DNA of 64,000 nt, taken from Tetranychus cinnabarinus. Taxonomy: Eukaryota; Arthropoda; Arachnida; Trombidiformes; Tetranychidae. The translations under genes were made by a program, and so were the position numbers. The notes below the pieces were generated by a model. It worked only from the letters and a program-made list of their open reading frames with translations. It had not been told where the DNA came from and did not search any database. Each line of letters starts with the position of its first letter. The first letter of the stretch is position 1. The DNA is taken from positions 12,214,001 through 12,278,000 of the forward strand of contig WHVY01000001.1 of assembly GCA_022266195.1 (NCBI GenBank), given 5' to 3'. This document shows positions 37,206 through 49,800 of the stretch, in pieces.

Positions 37206-38158
37206 GTCTCGTAAATCTTTTTTAATCTACTGGAAAAACTCTATACAGTCCATTGTCCAGCACATTGTCCACTAATCGCTTCGCCTATCTTGAAATCACC
37301 TAAAATATTCAAAATATAAATTTTGCCGATTTGTTGTTTCAACTTTGTTCTTGGAAATGACTTTAACTTTCATTAAATTCATAAGATTTCATTCTTTCAT
37401 GCTTCTTTCTCTAATTAAATTTCTTAAATTTCTATTTTCTTTCGTTTATGTTTTCACTAAAGTTTGATTGGGAATTTCCATGAGGTTCCATGGAGATAAC
37501 ACTGGTATTGAGTTTCATTACCTTCGGCACAATTGCTTATCTTGTGTTTTTCACCACAATAATAAGGAATCATGTAAATAACTGAATGAAAAAGTTGACA
37601 AGATGATTAATTAATGAAGGTTTTCGCAACAGGATTTGAGCTTATGTTAAATTACTTATTGATTACATTCAATTTAGAAGCTAACTTTACATCAAATCCA
37701 TTTTATACTAACAATTAATCTTGAGTTTTCCTCAGTTCGAACCATTTCACTTGATTTTAGTGGAAAAGAAATGCAGAATTGAAAGATGATCCAATTTCCA
37801 GAATCTTGTGCTTTTCTTGACAAAATGAGGAATTTTAATGTAAAACACGGCAATTAAGACCCTCCTTATTAATACCTGTTTGTTATCAACATCGAAATTC
37901 AATTGCCTGAGGTCGAGATTGAGTAGAAACATGCTGATGACTACGATTGGAATAAGAAAAGGCAAACATTTCAATTTTGTTTTATTCACTTTCACTTTGT
38001 GTTACTGTGAAGTCGAGACAACATGAAAACTGTTTCAAGATCAATTTGTATCAATTAATATCATCAAACGTTTAAATTATCAAATCTAGTTCAAACTAAA
38101 ATAATACAATTTGTTAACAATCATTTGAGTCATTTTGTATCAGCAGAAGTCATAAACA

Positions 38159-39540
38159 ATGCTTTTAATTGTCGCTATCTTAATCATTTCATTTGGTGAG
38201 TTATGAATCATCCTTTCTGTTTCACTGTTTTCTGTTAATGGATTTTCATTTTTGATAATTGTGAAGTTAAACAATTGATTAATTGATTTTGTTCATCACC
38301 CATTTCAGGTTCACAAGCAATCAATGGACAAACAGGCTCATGTCACATGAGAGAGCTTGACCTTTGTACGGCAACTTTACTTGTTTTCACCCAAAATACT
38401 CAAGGTAATTTTTTGACATTATGATGAATGAATTCGCATGAAAGAGTTTTCCTTCAAAAAATTAGTTAATTTCATCTCTTTTTCAAATCGACTGTTAATT
38501 TGTTTCATTCATATGTGATAATCTTGAAGTCATTGCTGTCGTTTACACGATTAATAGTTTATTTGTGTATCAACGCTTGTGATCATTAAAGGTAAAACTT
38601 GGTTATAGATCAATGAAAGTAAACCATTGAGATTAATTTGATTAAATTCAAGGTTAATATTAAGCAGGTTACTTGTTTCAAGTTAATTGAAACAAATGAT
38701 TGTTAGTTCGTATAAATAAAATCGTAAACTGGTTTGCTATTAACCTTTTAATATTGGACAATATATTTGACCATTTTGAAGGAAAAAAATTATATTAATA
38801 ATTTTGTTCAGATTTTGGTTTCCATTCAATGTGAAGCAATATAAAATTAGTCTGATTCAGTAAACGCTTGTAAAAGATATTCTTTGGGATTGAAGACAGA
38901 TGATAACTAATTAGCATCTTGATACAAATCAAAACAATTTAACTAACAATTCTTACTTTTTTTATCTTTCTTGATAGGACTACAAGGAACAGAGGCTGAA
39001 ATTGATCGCCAGTGTGGTTACATTAGAGAGGCTCAATCATGTCGCCAGAATTATACCCGACGATGTGTAACATCATTACAACGGGAATTGGTTGATTTCG
39101 TTATTGAAGGAGGAAAAAGCCTTGCAGATGAATTTTGTACACCAGGAACAGAGATACGAGCTGAATACAAGAGACACGCAAGATGTTTGAGTGAAGCTCG
39201 ATCTCAATCCAAACAATGTATCAAAGATTTACAGCGATCCCTTGAAGAGTTGACACAAACAAGTTGGGATAATCGAGTTGCCATGGCTTGTTGTGGTTAC
39301 AATCGATTCCAAGAGTGTGTAACCGTCTCAATTTTAAATAGATGTGGTCAAGCTGCTCTTGATTTGAGTCGTAAAATCGTTCGACTATCTTCATCTCGAT
39401 TACCAGAAATGTTGTGCCAGTCTTATCCATACACAAGTGCCAAATGTGGAGAGATTTTACCCCCCGAAGGACTTGAACCTCTTGGTGCTCGATCAAATAG
39501 TGTTTTGTCCAGAATCTTTTCAAGTTATACTGGAGTATAA
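38159..39540 (+). CDS. secreted Cys-rich protein, copy A (arthropod-type, unnamed family)
   Basis: Exons are 38159-38195, 38309-38404 and 38978-39540 (231 residues). Exon 1 encodes a hydrophobic signal peptide (MLLIVAILIISF). The mature protein is mainly alpha-helical by composition, with about 14 Cys in a regular pattern: CHMRELDLC, QCGYIREAQSC, RRCVTSLQREL, FCTPGTEIR, CLSEA, ACCGYNRFQEC, RCGQAALD, MLCQSY, KCGE. The tail GARSNSVLSRIFSSYTG is strongly conserved with copy B. I do not know a function; the spacing recalls arthropod haemolymph and other secreted Cys-rich proteins. The paralogue at 56809-59885 has the same exon phases and exactly the same length. Confidence 0.85.
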
Positions 39541-40979
39541 ATTGGACAAAAAATGTAATTTGAATTTGTATCATTGAAATGGTTGAAACGTGAAAACCAT
39601 GTACTTTCATTATGAAGTTGTTCTTGTAGTAAATTTATCGAATTTCAATAAGTCATTAGTTATTTGAAATTTACTTTAAATATATTTACATTAATGTAAT
39701 ACATTGTTGATCAAATACGCCGAATAAATTACTCAATGAACAAATAATATGAGCGAAGCTAAAGAATTGAAACTGAACATAACAAATACATTTATCTAAC
39801 CATCGAAATATTGCAAGCATAGAAAATTTATTTAAAATACCGATAAATTCCGATTTCCGTGGTAAATGTTATATTTAGTCTAGAATCGAGAATACTGTCT
39901 CATCTTTCATCTAAATTTTGAATCGTTAAGATTTTAGGATTGAAAAGCCTAAATTATTAAATGATGGTCGATAACTAATTAATATTAATGATTAGTAATC
40001 ATAAATATGAAAATAATATGCGGATAAATCTCGAATATTCCCATTGTTTCACTGATTGAATATTTTTTTGTGATTTTTCAATCGTTTGCAAGTGTTATTA
40101 TGATTCACTGCGTATTTTTATCACTAAATCGACGTTTCTTAATTCATGTGACAAATAAAATATTTCTTTGCTGAATCCAGTCGTGTAAATTAATAGTCTA
40201 ATGATAAAAGTAGGTGAGTTAGTTAGTTTGCTATTAAAACCTATTTGCTATTCAGCCAATTTCTCATTAATTAATTGAATCGGGAAGTTGATGATTTCAA
40301 CTCAAATCAAATTGTTCTATAAGAATGAGAAAAATTATTTTGGGCTTCTTGTGTGATTTTAAAGAAAGAGAAGAAAGAGGGAGTTATAACCAGTTGTGAG
40401 AATGTATGGCTTTTTCCCACAAGAGAGAGTCAAAAATTTTTACTCTGAACCAAGCAAATGTTTTGTCTTATTTAATTGTTAATTGGATTAATTCTGATCC
40501 GTCTTATTGTTAATTTATAATCAACATGTTATATTTTACTTAGTGCAATAGTGATGATGGTGACTAAGAAAGTATTGGTGGTAATATCACCAGAGGCTAT
40601 AACATTGTTTACTTTTTTCTTTTAGCTTAACAATGAGGAACCCAAGATTATCTTCTTGCCTGTTGTCCCAATCTTATTTATCATTTCGTTAATTGACTTA
40701 CTCTTTATGGATAATCGTTATTATTAACAAGCAACCAATGTGATCAGCAATAAACTCAGCTCCCATCTTTGTCAAATGGCGAACAAACTGATGGAAAAGC
40801 TCTGCAATTGAAATTTTTCTTCACTCCATATACTCATCCACTCGCTACTTACATTGTGTTTTCATTGCCATTTAAAATAATTCAAGTCCATCCATTACTC
40901 TTTGTGTCAATTTGTTCCAACTCTTTGCTCATTCAACACATTTTATATTTAATTCATTGTTAAATCAGTCTTAACAGTA
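39541..40979. other. intergenic, no gene seen
   Basis: AT-rich spacer with the 3' UTR of the secreted-protein gene and the promoter/leader of the Rabin8-like gene. No repeat or RNA gene recognised. Confidence 0.5.
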
Positions 40980-42911
40980 ATGAGTACACAAGTAAATGGA
41001 AATGGTATCGATAATGTTATTGAATTAACATCATCTACTCCTTCATCACCTTCAAAAAATAAAACAGATCTAGTTACTGATCCCGATGTCCCTCAGTCAC
41101 CTCAACAGGTTATTAATAAAACCAGTGAAAATGGCTCTTCCTCTAGTGGTCCAGGAACATCTGCATATTCTACCCCTCGTTCATCATCTGAAAAGTTAGA
41201 TGTGTCAGAGGAAACTCTTCGATTTCAGGAACAACTGGTTACTCAATGCAAAACTAGGATGAAGGATAAATTTGATTCTCTTGAAAAAGAGACTGGAGTC
41301 AAGTTAAGGCGTTATTGGCCTGAGACTGGGAACGACTCAGATATAGACCATGGTACTGATGATGATGACGATGACTCAACTGAAAACGGATTGCATTGTG
41401 TGGACAGAAAGGGCAAATCTCAATCGGATGCTTCACCAGTCTCAGCCATTGAAGCGATCTCTACAACTGCAAATGCTGATAAGCTACCTGTTTCTGAAAA
41501 TTCAGGAATTCCCCCATTAATTGAGAATAAAACTAATGAATCGAATCCCAATGAGATGATCCAGCTTCTTAGTAAACAATTGGAAAAAGTGCAACATGAA
41601 TTGACAGCAAAAGACGATGAAATAACAAAGTTGTCTCGCATTCGAAGTCAAGTTGAATATGAATTGGAGGATTTAACCGCCAGTCTATTCGAAGAAGCCA
41701 ATAAAATGGTTCGAGCAGCTAATGTTAAGAAAGCCAAATTTGAACGGGACTACAAAGAAGCAATGATGAAAATGCATGTTCTTCAAGCTGAAGTGGATGC
41801 TCTTAAAGTTCTAGTTATTACTTCAACACCCGCTACTCCCAATAAACATCTTCACCCTCATATTGAGGGGGGTAAAAATAACCTTAAAGGTGAATTTGAA
41901 TATTGGCGTGCAAAACTCAGTCCATTTACCCATTTACCACGTAATTTTTATTTTATTTTTTTTATTTTGATTCATTTATTCTTCATTTTGTATACCCCAT
42001 GAAATTTTTGTTTGTCCAAATTTTATGATTATTGCTAACCAGTATTTTTACTTTCAGGTATAATTACCAAATCTGACTCAAATCAAACTACACCAAAAAA
42101 ATCTCCTAGCAACTATGAATTGGGAGGAAATCCTGGACTTAATTATGAATCTAATGGAGTTACTTGCGATCTTGAGGTCGTAACACCAGGTTCATCATCT
42201 TTAGGGGAAGTTGACCCTGTTTTCCATCAACAATTTGCTGAATGGCGAAAAAATCCGTGTATTGATAAGTCAAGCTCATTCATTAATAGTATTTACGAGC
42301 AAGAAGTTTATCCAGTCTTTAATTTTAAAAACAAATCACTAACTGAATCCGTGCTATCCGCCATCGAAGATAACTCAATCGCAATAGAATCAGTTTCTGA
42401 TAAGTCAGCATTTCCCAAGTATGATTTTCAAATTCATTGTATTCAAGCATGTACGCGTAGTCATTAACTTTGTTGACGATTACATTTACATCATGATTTT
42501 TTTATTTGAACTATTCTATTCATTAATACAATGTAATTATTTTATATCGCAGGAAGTGTGCTCTCTTGGATATACCAAGAACTTGTAAATATCGTATGAA
42601 GTTAGGACAAGATTGGTACAACATTTCTCTTCTTTGTCGTAATCGGATAGCCGCTGTCTGTGATCTCTTCTGCTATTTACGCTACATTCAACAAGGATTA
42701 GTTAAGAGCAGCTGTGAGTATGCTTATGAACATTTGAGCATAATAATTTGAAGCTCAAATCGTTAACTAATATTTTAGTTAATCTATAAACACCGAAAAC
42801 GACTAATCTTAAATTTTTGTCTTTAATTTTTTAGTTCATGATGTATACTGGGAAATAATGCAACGACGGAAAAACATCGCTCTGTCTCGCTTAGGACTGC
42901 CAACATGTTAA
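40980..42911 (+). CDS. Rabin8/RAB3IP-type Rab guanine-nucleotide exchange factor
   Basis: Exons are 40980-41940, 42058-42418, 42553-42713 and 42835-42911 (519 residues). The N-terminal 190 residues are Ser/Pro-rich and disordered. A Sec2p-type coiled coil follows (about 190-280: MIQLLSKQLEKVQHELTAKD, LEDLTASLFEEANKMVRAAN). That SLFEEAN.MV segment is the Rab8-contacting core of Sec2/Rabin8. The C-terminal conserved domain has FAEWRKNPCIDKSSSFINSI, IPRTCKYRMKLGQDWYNISL, RIAAVCDLFCYLRYIQQGLV and a last exon YWEIMQRRKNIALSRLGLPT. Rabin8 activates Rab8 and also serves Rab11- and exocyst-linked trafficking to cilia and the plasma membrane. The stop codon is only 22 bp from the antisense SCAP fragment downstream. 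Confidence 0.93.
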
Positions 42912-42932
42912 GAGATGCATACAAAGTATGGC

Positions 42933-44385
42933 TCTTGATACAAGAACTTTTACTATCTCCAAAAGAGCTTAAATTGATAACAAATGGAACAATAATAATG
43001 GAACAGCTTCGCTAAGATCCCATAAAATCAGATGATCTTCTTTGGCAGTGATCAGAATATTAGACCTCAAAGGAACCATTCCACTACAAAACGAACGTTG
43101 CTAAAAGAAAAGAAATAATAAATATTGTATTAACATGTATTAACGATATGATATCTATATATTGAAACATTGTGTGCAAAAAAAAGAGAGGAAATCTTAC
43201 ATTTGGTAATGAATGAACGAGGTGGCCAGAGTATTTGTCCCAAATATTGATTTTATTATCTGTTCCTAAACTAATAGCATATAAACTTGTAGCCAAAAGA
43301 GCAGTTACTGCTGCATCCGTATGAGCTTCCAAGTTAAATAAACATGTTCCAGTTGTAAGATCCCAAAGACAAATCTGACCAACTTTACAACCACTCAAAG
43401 CTGAATTTGGTGTAGTCTAAAAGATAATGGATTCAAATAAAAAATTAATAAATTAATTGAATAATATTAAATTTTAAGTTAAATTACCTTATCAACTTCG
43501 AGGCAGCTGATACCACCGAATTGCCCATGTAATGTATAGCTTTAAGATCCCGTTTCACTTTTGAAAACTTTAATTAAATGATCAGCACTTCCTGTTATTA
43601 GATGACTAGAATCTAGTTGAAGTGCCGTAATTGGTTGACTGTGAGCGCGAATAGAATGAATCAGATGAGTATTGAGCATTTGCTTAGGATAAAGTTGCTG
43701 GTCTGATGAATCTAGAAAATATCTCGACACGTCAATATCCACGAATAATAAAATTATAAAAACGGTAATTTGTAGAGAGAAATCACAGAGTAAGATCATC
43801 ATTCCAAATAGAAAATCTGCGAAATTTATGGAATGCATGTTACCATTGCTTAAGAAAACGCTGTGGTGAAAACTCGTTTCAAATGTTCTGCGTATAAGCT
43901 CTAGTCTAGACAAGTTATAACATACTTGAATAATAGATGCAGGATAAACCCAGTTCTGTTATAAGATTCTTGTCTGCAAACCAACATCCTTCACAACTCC
44001 GCCTTTGAGCTACTTTGATGAATTTTTTTTGTTGAATTGCAATTAGCAATGCGGAACCAAAAAAGGATTTCTCGATTTAAAAACACTGAGAAACCTTGTT
44101 ACTCTGGCTGAGTCCTTGAGTTCAAAAGGGACGATCCAAGGTGCTGTTTGAACGTCTTGGCTTTTCTGGAAGATGAGAATCATAACGTAAACATCACTTC
44201 GATTATATCCACCATTGAAACCGCCATCCCGACCATTTTGAATCAGTGGTTGATCATAAGGCTTGCCATTAATAGCACTTAATAGCGAAAGTCCAAAAAT
44301 AATACGATTGACATAACATAAAATATAATAACTCCAATTCAATAATTATAAATAATAATAAATACAAATTTTATTTATAAGCAGT
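42933..44385 (-). pseudogene. decayed partial copy of SCAP
   Basis: Collinear with the SCAP gene but truncated. Pieces match exon 10 (42933-43098, with an 11-bp insertion that shifts the frame), its intron, all of exon 9 (43201-43420), the 3' end of exon 8 (43486-43710), part of exon 6 (about 43730-43810), part of exon 5 (about 43920-44020), part of exon 1 (about 44180-44275) and 5' flank to about 44385. Exons 2-4 and 7 and most of exon 8 are missing. Introns are retained, so this arose by DNA duplication and not retrocopying. The exon 9/10 part is still almost identical to the gene, while the 5' part is much more diverged. Confidence 0.9.
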
Positions 44386-44445
44386 CCACCAACATTCCAG
44401 GTACATTCGAGTACCTAAAATTGTCCATCAATTTCCATCGTATTT

Positions 44446-44700
44446 CTATTTATCACTATTTACATATTTAAATTCACCATTGCTTATATCTTCGATGTCA
44501 ACATGTTCTGTTTGATAATGTGCTCGAACTTTATCCATTGATTCACTGATAAAGGAACAGATTAAACACCGATAGACCATCTCACCAATAATGATACCAC
44601 TTTCATCACACACTAAAGATCGAAAGCTTTTCCTTTCAATTGGATTTGAATTAACTGTGGGCCTACTTTGACGTTTGTTCAAGGTTTCGGATTTGTCCAT
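44446..44700 (-). CDS. small single C2H2 zinc-finger protein
   Basis: An intact 84-residue ORF from ATG 44700, with an in-frame TAG upstream. It contains one C-x2-C-x12-H-x4-H finger (YRCLICSFISESMDKVRAHY then QTEH) preceded by IERKSFRSLVCDESG. The codon pattern and Zn ligands argue for a real gene or an exon of one. The family is not recognised; one finger is rarely enough for specific DNA binding, so protein or RNA contact is equally possible. It lies between two parts of the duplicated SCAP/SLC7A flank and has no counterpart in copy 1. Confidence 0.5.
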   Translation of the reverse strand: MDKSETLNKRQSRPTVNSNPIERKSFRSLVCDESGIIIGEMVYRCLICSFISESMDKVRAHYQTEHVDIEDISNGEFKYVNSDK

Positions 44701-46795
44701 ATTGTCAAGAAATGAGTAAAAGCACGTCGGCTATAGATCACAGAGTTAATCCAATACAATACAATAAAATGGTAAGTAGGCCTGGAAATAGAAAAGATAA
44801 GATGTTAGGACAATTTAGGCACAGGTGGAAGGGAAAAAGAATGCAAACGATACAAGTAAAGAACCATATGAAACAAACAACCAGAATACTTTACACCAGC
44901 AAACAGAGTGACGCGTAAATAGAAAGACAGATAATATTGAACAACAAGTACATACCTTCGATGAGTCCTTTAAAAATAAGATTGTCAATTAATACAAGGG
45001 TAAAAAATGGATCAACATAAATGAACAATTTAATTAACAAAAGGAAATAAAAATGTTGAAAGACCCAGTTTACCAAAGTCTATCAAGATGACTCTTGTTT
45101 GGTTCATCTCTTTCTCCCTCATTCATGTTCAATCTCCCTCTTTTACGCTCTTTTTCTCTTCAAACTTGTTTGTTTGCAACTATCAATTGTACTTCCTAAT
45201 CACAATTGATGAATATCTGTCTGTACTTTTTGAAACGTGAATCAAAAGTGAAAACGCTTTTAGTCAGCCTATTTGTCTAACATTAAGGTATTAATTGAAT
45301 GATAGTTTAGCCTAGGGCTAGCTCAGAATAAATCATTTCATTCGATGTAATTGACAAGTGAAAGCTGTTACCTAATATCATTGTGATTTTAACCAGATAT
45401 GAATAGAGCGGGATCAAGTATACCCTGTCTCATTACACCTGATCAGTGCCACACGAAAGGCGCTAAAGTTGAATGATATTGGATGGACAAATTTTTTTTA
45501 AAAGCAAAGAGTAAGTTCACTTTTTGTGATTTACTATTTTTTATCCTTGTCATGTATGCAATGGTAAAGATTAGCCAAATTAGATAATTAATCTTGAATG
45601 GAATTTTGCATTTAGATGACATCATAGTTAATTTTAGCCATCAGCTGTGGTTTTTTTTTCGGCAAAACATATGATTAATTTCAATACGGTGATGAAAATC
45701 GTTCTGATTAAATAAATCACACCAATTCAATGGTTGACAATCAATTCTATGGAGGGAAAAGTGTGTTTAAAGGTTGTTAAACATGAAGACTAAAGTGACA
45801 GCAGGATTAGTTCAGAATGAAGATTGTAAATATTTTGTTGATTGAATATAAATAGAAGAAGAATTGTGAAGTTACCAATTGTTAAGTTAACACAATTAAA
45901 ATCCAATTGAAACGATTGAGGAGACAAATGTTAACAAAGGCAAATAGCTTAATTAGTAGGCAATAGTTAAAAAAAGAAACACAATAATCTATCGAACAAT
46001 CTGTTAAATTGTAAATAAAAAAAAGGAAAAGACAAAAAGCACAAAATGGCATTTAGGTAACCGAGAGAAGAAGAGAAATGATATCAACAGTTCAGTTTCT
46101 ACTGTGAGAGATAGAGAGAGCAAAGGAGAGATCGACTAGTTGATAGTAGGATGATGATCAAAGAGTAAAGAAGAAGAGACTGCGATAATTAGAAATACAA
46201 TTTGTTGCTGTATAATAGCACTGGTGGTGCTAGTAGTAAGAAACTCTTTCTTTTCTCTTTCTTTTTTTAATCAAAATTGACCATTTTAATCAATTTAAAA
46301 AAATTGATAATTATTTAAGTTGGAAAGAGAAAAGAAAGTGTTTCTTACTACTAGCACCACCAGTGCTATTATACAGCAACAAATTGTATTTCTAATTATC
46401 GCAGTCTCTTCTTCTTTACTCTTTGATGATGATGATGATAAAGGGGGAAATCATGACCATAACCAGTCAAGTCTCACTCATAGTTAATCCTCTTTGATGA
46501 AAAGCATTTTGTTAGTAAACTTGTAACCATTAACATTAATAGTTAACCGATCTTGAAGCTGTGAATCGGGTTCAACGATAACAAAAAAAAATAATCTTCA
46601 AATTGAATATCTTCTATCACCGCCACAGACATAATCATCATCACTAAAATCATCAAGACTCTCATCTTTGTCTCTCTCTCTCTATCAACTTGAAACAAGA
46701 AAGTAACTTTCATTATTCAAGTGAGTGTTAATGATCTTCCCTCAATTGACCAGACAATTTTTGTTCAAAGAACGAGTTATTAAATTAATTTTGAG
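44701..46795. other. spacer and SLC7A upstream region
   Basis: 44701-45384 is unique AT-rich sequence. A short open exon-like ATG-to-GTAAGT stretch at 44712-44771 is the only hint of coding. 45385-46795 is duplicated flank carrying the long hairpin and then the SLC7A leader. Confidence 0.5.
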
Positions 46796-46885
46796 ATGAG
46801 TAGTTTAGTTGAAAATAACAGTGAAAGTGGTAAAACTAACAAAGAAATATCACAACATGCTGATTGTGAGTCTCCAGAATCTAAT
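45385..46885 (+). repeat. duplicated 5' flank (copy 2), paired with 36480-37205
   Basis: Same order of blocks as copy 1, ending within SLC7A exon 1. It includes a second GGCGC-N4-GTTGAA element at 45459-45473. It differs by large insertions, notably about 46140-46530 with the hairpin. Confidence 0.8.
46151..46438. repeat. long near-perfect inverted repeat (fold-back)
   Basis: Arms at about 46151-46262 and 46322-46438 are almost exact reverse complements, for example GCACTGGTGGTGCTAGTAGT versus ACTACTAGCACCACCAGTGC, with only a few mismatches over about 110 bp. The central spacer is about 60 bp. There is no coding capacity. The segment is missing at the equivalent place in copy 1 (near 37000), so it was gained here or lost there. 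It lies 360-645 bp upstream of the SLC7A ATG. Confidence 0.9.
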
Positions 46886-49800
46886 CCATTAAATGAATCT
46901 GTTGCTCTTAAAAAGGAGATTGGTCTTCTTAATGGAGTTGCCATTATACTTGGTATCATTGTTGGATCAGGAATATTTCTTACACCTAAAGGGGTTCTCC
47001 AAGATGCTGGTTCAATTGGATTATCTCTATTTGTTTGGGTCTCATGTGGAATACTTGCCACCATTGGAGCAACCTGTTACGCCGAATTAGGAACTTCAGT
47101 ACCTAAATCAGGTGGTGATTATGCTTACATTAAAGAAGCATTCGGACCTTTGCCTGCCTTTTTATTCCTTTGGGTTGCCATGTTCATAATAATGCCCGCT
47201 GGAAACGCCATTGCAGCCATTACATTCGCCAATTACTTACTTCAACCCTTATATGATTGCTCTCCACCAGATAATGCAGTTCGTCTGATTGCCGCCTCAG
47301 CCATTTGTGAGTAAAATGTTAAAACAATTATTCTGTCAAAAAATCTCCAACTTTTTCTATTCTCTTTTTCCCATTCCTTGATTCTCTTCCCTAACATGAG
47401 CTAAACACGTGATTAATGATTTTAAATTATTGGATAGGTCCAAGGTTAGTTAAACCTAGTAATTTGAATTTTGATAAATTGAATAAGTTGTGGAAGGAAG
47501 TAAAATGGTGATCAAATCGGTTATGTTATTGTAAATTCAAGTTAACAATAAGTATCGTTTATCACATTGCTTTATAACATGGGAAAATTTCAATTATAGA
47601 TTTGTTTTGACTTGAGGTTGATTTGCCAATGCTTTTCACTTCAATAGAAAAATTAATCAGTGATAATTAAATTTCGATTATTTCACTGTGTTCAGTTCTG
47701 GCCATGTTTCATCAATCTTTTTATTTATTTACTTTGGTTGCGTTCAAATTTCTAATGATTTTTCAACACAATTCCAGGTTTCCTTACATTCGTTAATTGT
47801 TATAACGTTAAATGGGCAACCCGCGTTCAAGATGCTTTCACAATCTCAAAAATAATTGCATTGATCATAATTGTAATCACTGGAGCTGTACACTTAATCT
47901 CAGGTTTGTAAATTGTTTCCTCAACATTGAATATCTATAAATAACTAAATGACTGATTTACCTACTAATTTCCTACTTGAAGATAAATTTCTTATAAAAT
48001 CCATTACATTTTCCCAATAAAATCATCTCATTAATCCTAACCAATTTGTAGTAGGCTAAGATAAGATTTAATGATTAACATTTAAACTTTTCTAATCCAT
48101 TCAAATGCAAATGTAGAGTTCAATCAACCCAATTGACGTAACCTTTCGCCTATCCCAAAATTCAAACAAATCAACATTGAAATCATTGATTGTCTATTTA
48201 CCACTGCAAATAAGTCAATGTCAATGTCAATCAAGTTGATATTTTTGGCAGCAGTCAAATAATGACCCAAAGAACTGTCTTCAAGCTAAACATGAACGCT
48301 TAAGATTAACCTTATCCTCAGTATAACCCTTAATCTGCTGATGATTTGAATTACATCTAAATTTGATCTGATTACAACCTCTTTAATAGTATGCCTAAAC
48401 TCATTATTTCATATTATTTACTTGACATTGAACCGGAAATTTTATTCCATTTCCGCTTAAAGTGCAAATTTGCTTACACATTACTATTTGCTGCTTGCAC
48501 TAGTTGAGCTAAATTATAATTATGTTTTACTGTCACCAGTGCGATTAACTCCTTATTTGAATGTTGCCAAAAATTTCTCATGAAAATATTTTCTATTTTC
48601 ATATGAATTTCCATCCAATTTAATGTTGAAACTGTTATGAGAAATGATTTGTTGATGTTTATTCACATTTCACGTCTTTCAGATGACCAATCCAACTAAA
48701 ATGAACCAAATTTTTACCAGAATCGCTTTCAGTTGAATCTTCTTGTTTCAAGATTGGACCAAAAGAATAGCTTGGGTTAACTTTCAAAAGCTAAGACTGC
48801 AAGAGCTGACCGATTGAGTGAAATAGCACTTTTTTAAATTTTCAGCTCAATTTACAATATGTCCGGTCAATGGATATGAATTTATGTTATGCTAATTCAA
48901 CAAGTTGGGTGAATTATTAAGCATGGTTTACTAGTGATTTAAATTCAATCTTTACAATCGCATAGCAAGTACAGGGAAACCATTTGAAATGAGCGTTTAA
49001 AATTACAAAGTATTGAATCAATGATAGTGCATTTTTGCTTGGAATTAGGGAAAGTTTGATCATATTTGGTGTAACAACTCATCAAGTTCTTGAAATTTGA
49101 TTTTACAGCTTTTATTTCATATTCAGTTGAATATTAGCCAATTAAAAATTCCAGGCAAAAATATTCGTCCGAATCTTGCAACTTTTTCATCAAATTTTGC
49201 CTAAAAACAAGTTTATTGAACTTGATTGACTCTATTCACTAACCGAGTATTAATCGTTTGCTATGTTTTATTTATTTCTAATTAAGGTTAATCTTCAACT
49301 CCCATGGAGACTCAATATTTCGGTTTAACATGTGAATTCAGTTATACCTCTAATTGACTCCTAAGATTTACACTGATCGAGTAAATAAAATTACATATTT
49401 CTAGGTAAATCAGATTAATAACTAGAGTTAGAGTCTGTTAACCTTTTACCAATCAAGTAAAAATATTGACTTATGATTTGTGGTTTTTAATTGTGATACT
49501 TTATTCACTAAATTTACTCGATCATCTAGACTTGCCATTGTGAATTTAATCACGCTGTGATCACTTTTGCCTTTCCAATTGTTTGACAATCTGAATTAAT
49601 ATTTTTGGCAAGTCAATGACCATGCATTTAATATATTTTAATAAGCAACAGAAACCCAACCTGGTTAATGATTAAATACCTCCATTTGGTCTCTGGTTAA
49701 CCATCATGATGAAGTCATCTGATTTACAATCAATTTCTGCTGATCGAAGAAATCGTCTTGTGATTTTGAAACTGAGAGCGTCTGAAATGCTTTGGTAATA

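Larger units (their letters stand above)
36080..38158. other. SCAP upstream region, left half of the duplication, then spacer
   Basis: 36480-37205 is the 5'-flanking part of a duplicated unit whose second copy is at about 45385-46885. From 37206 to 38158 the sequence is AT-rich with no convincing gene; a CTCAGTTCGAACC string near 37735 is not part of a tRNA fold that I can build. Confidence 0.5.

Noticed and set aside
37735..37748. GTTCGAACC string resembling a tRNA B box
   Set aside because: No matching A box, anticodon arm or acceptor stem could be folded on either strand.
43542..43913. 123-codon minus-strand ORF in the SCAP copy
   Set aside because: A chance open frame across joined remnants of SCAP exons 6 and 8; the collinear gene is truncated and frameshifted.
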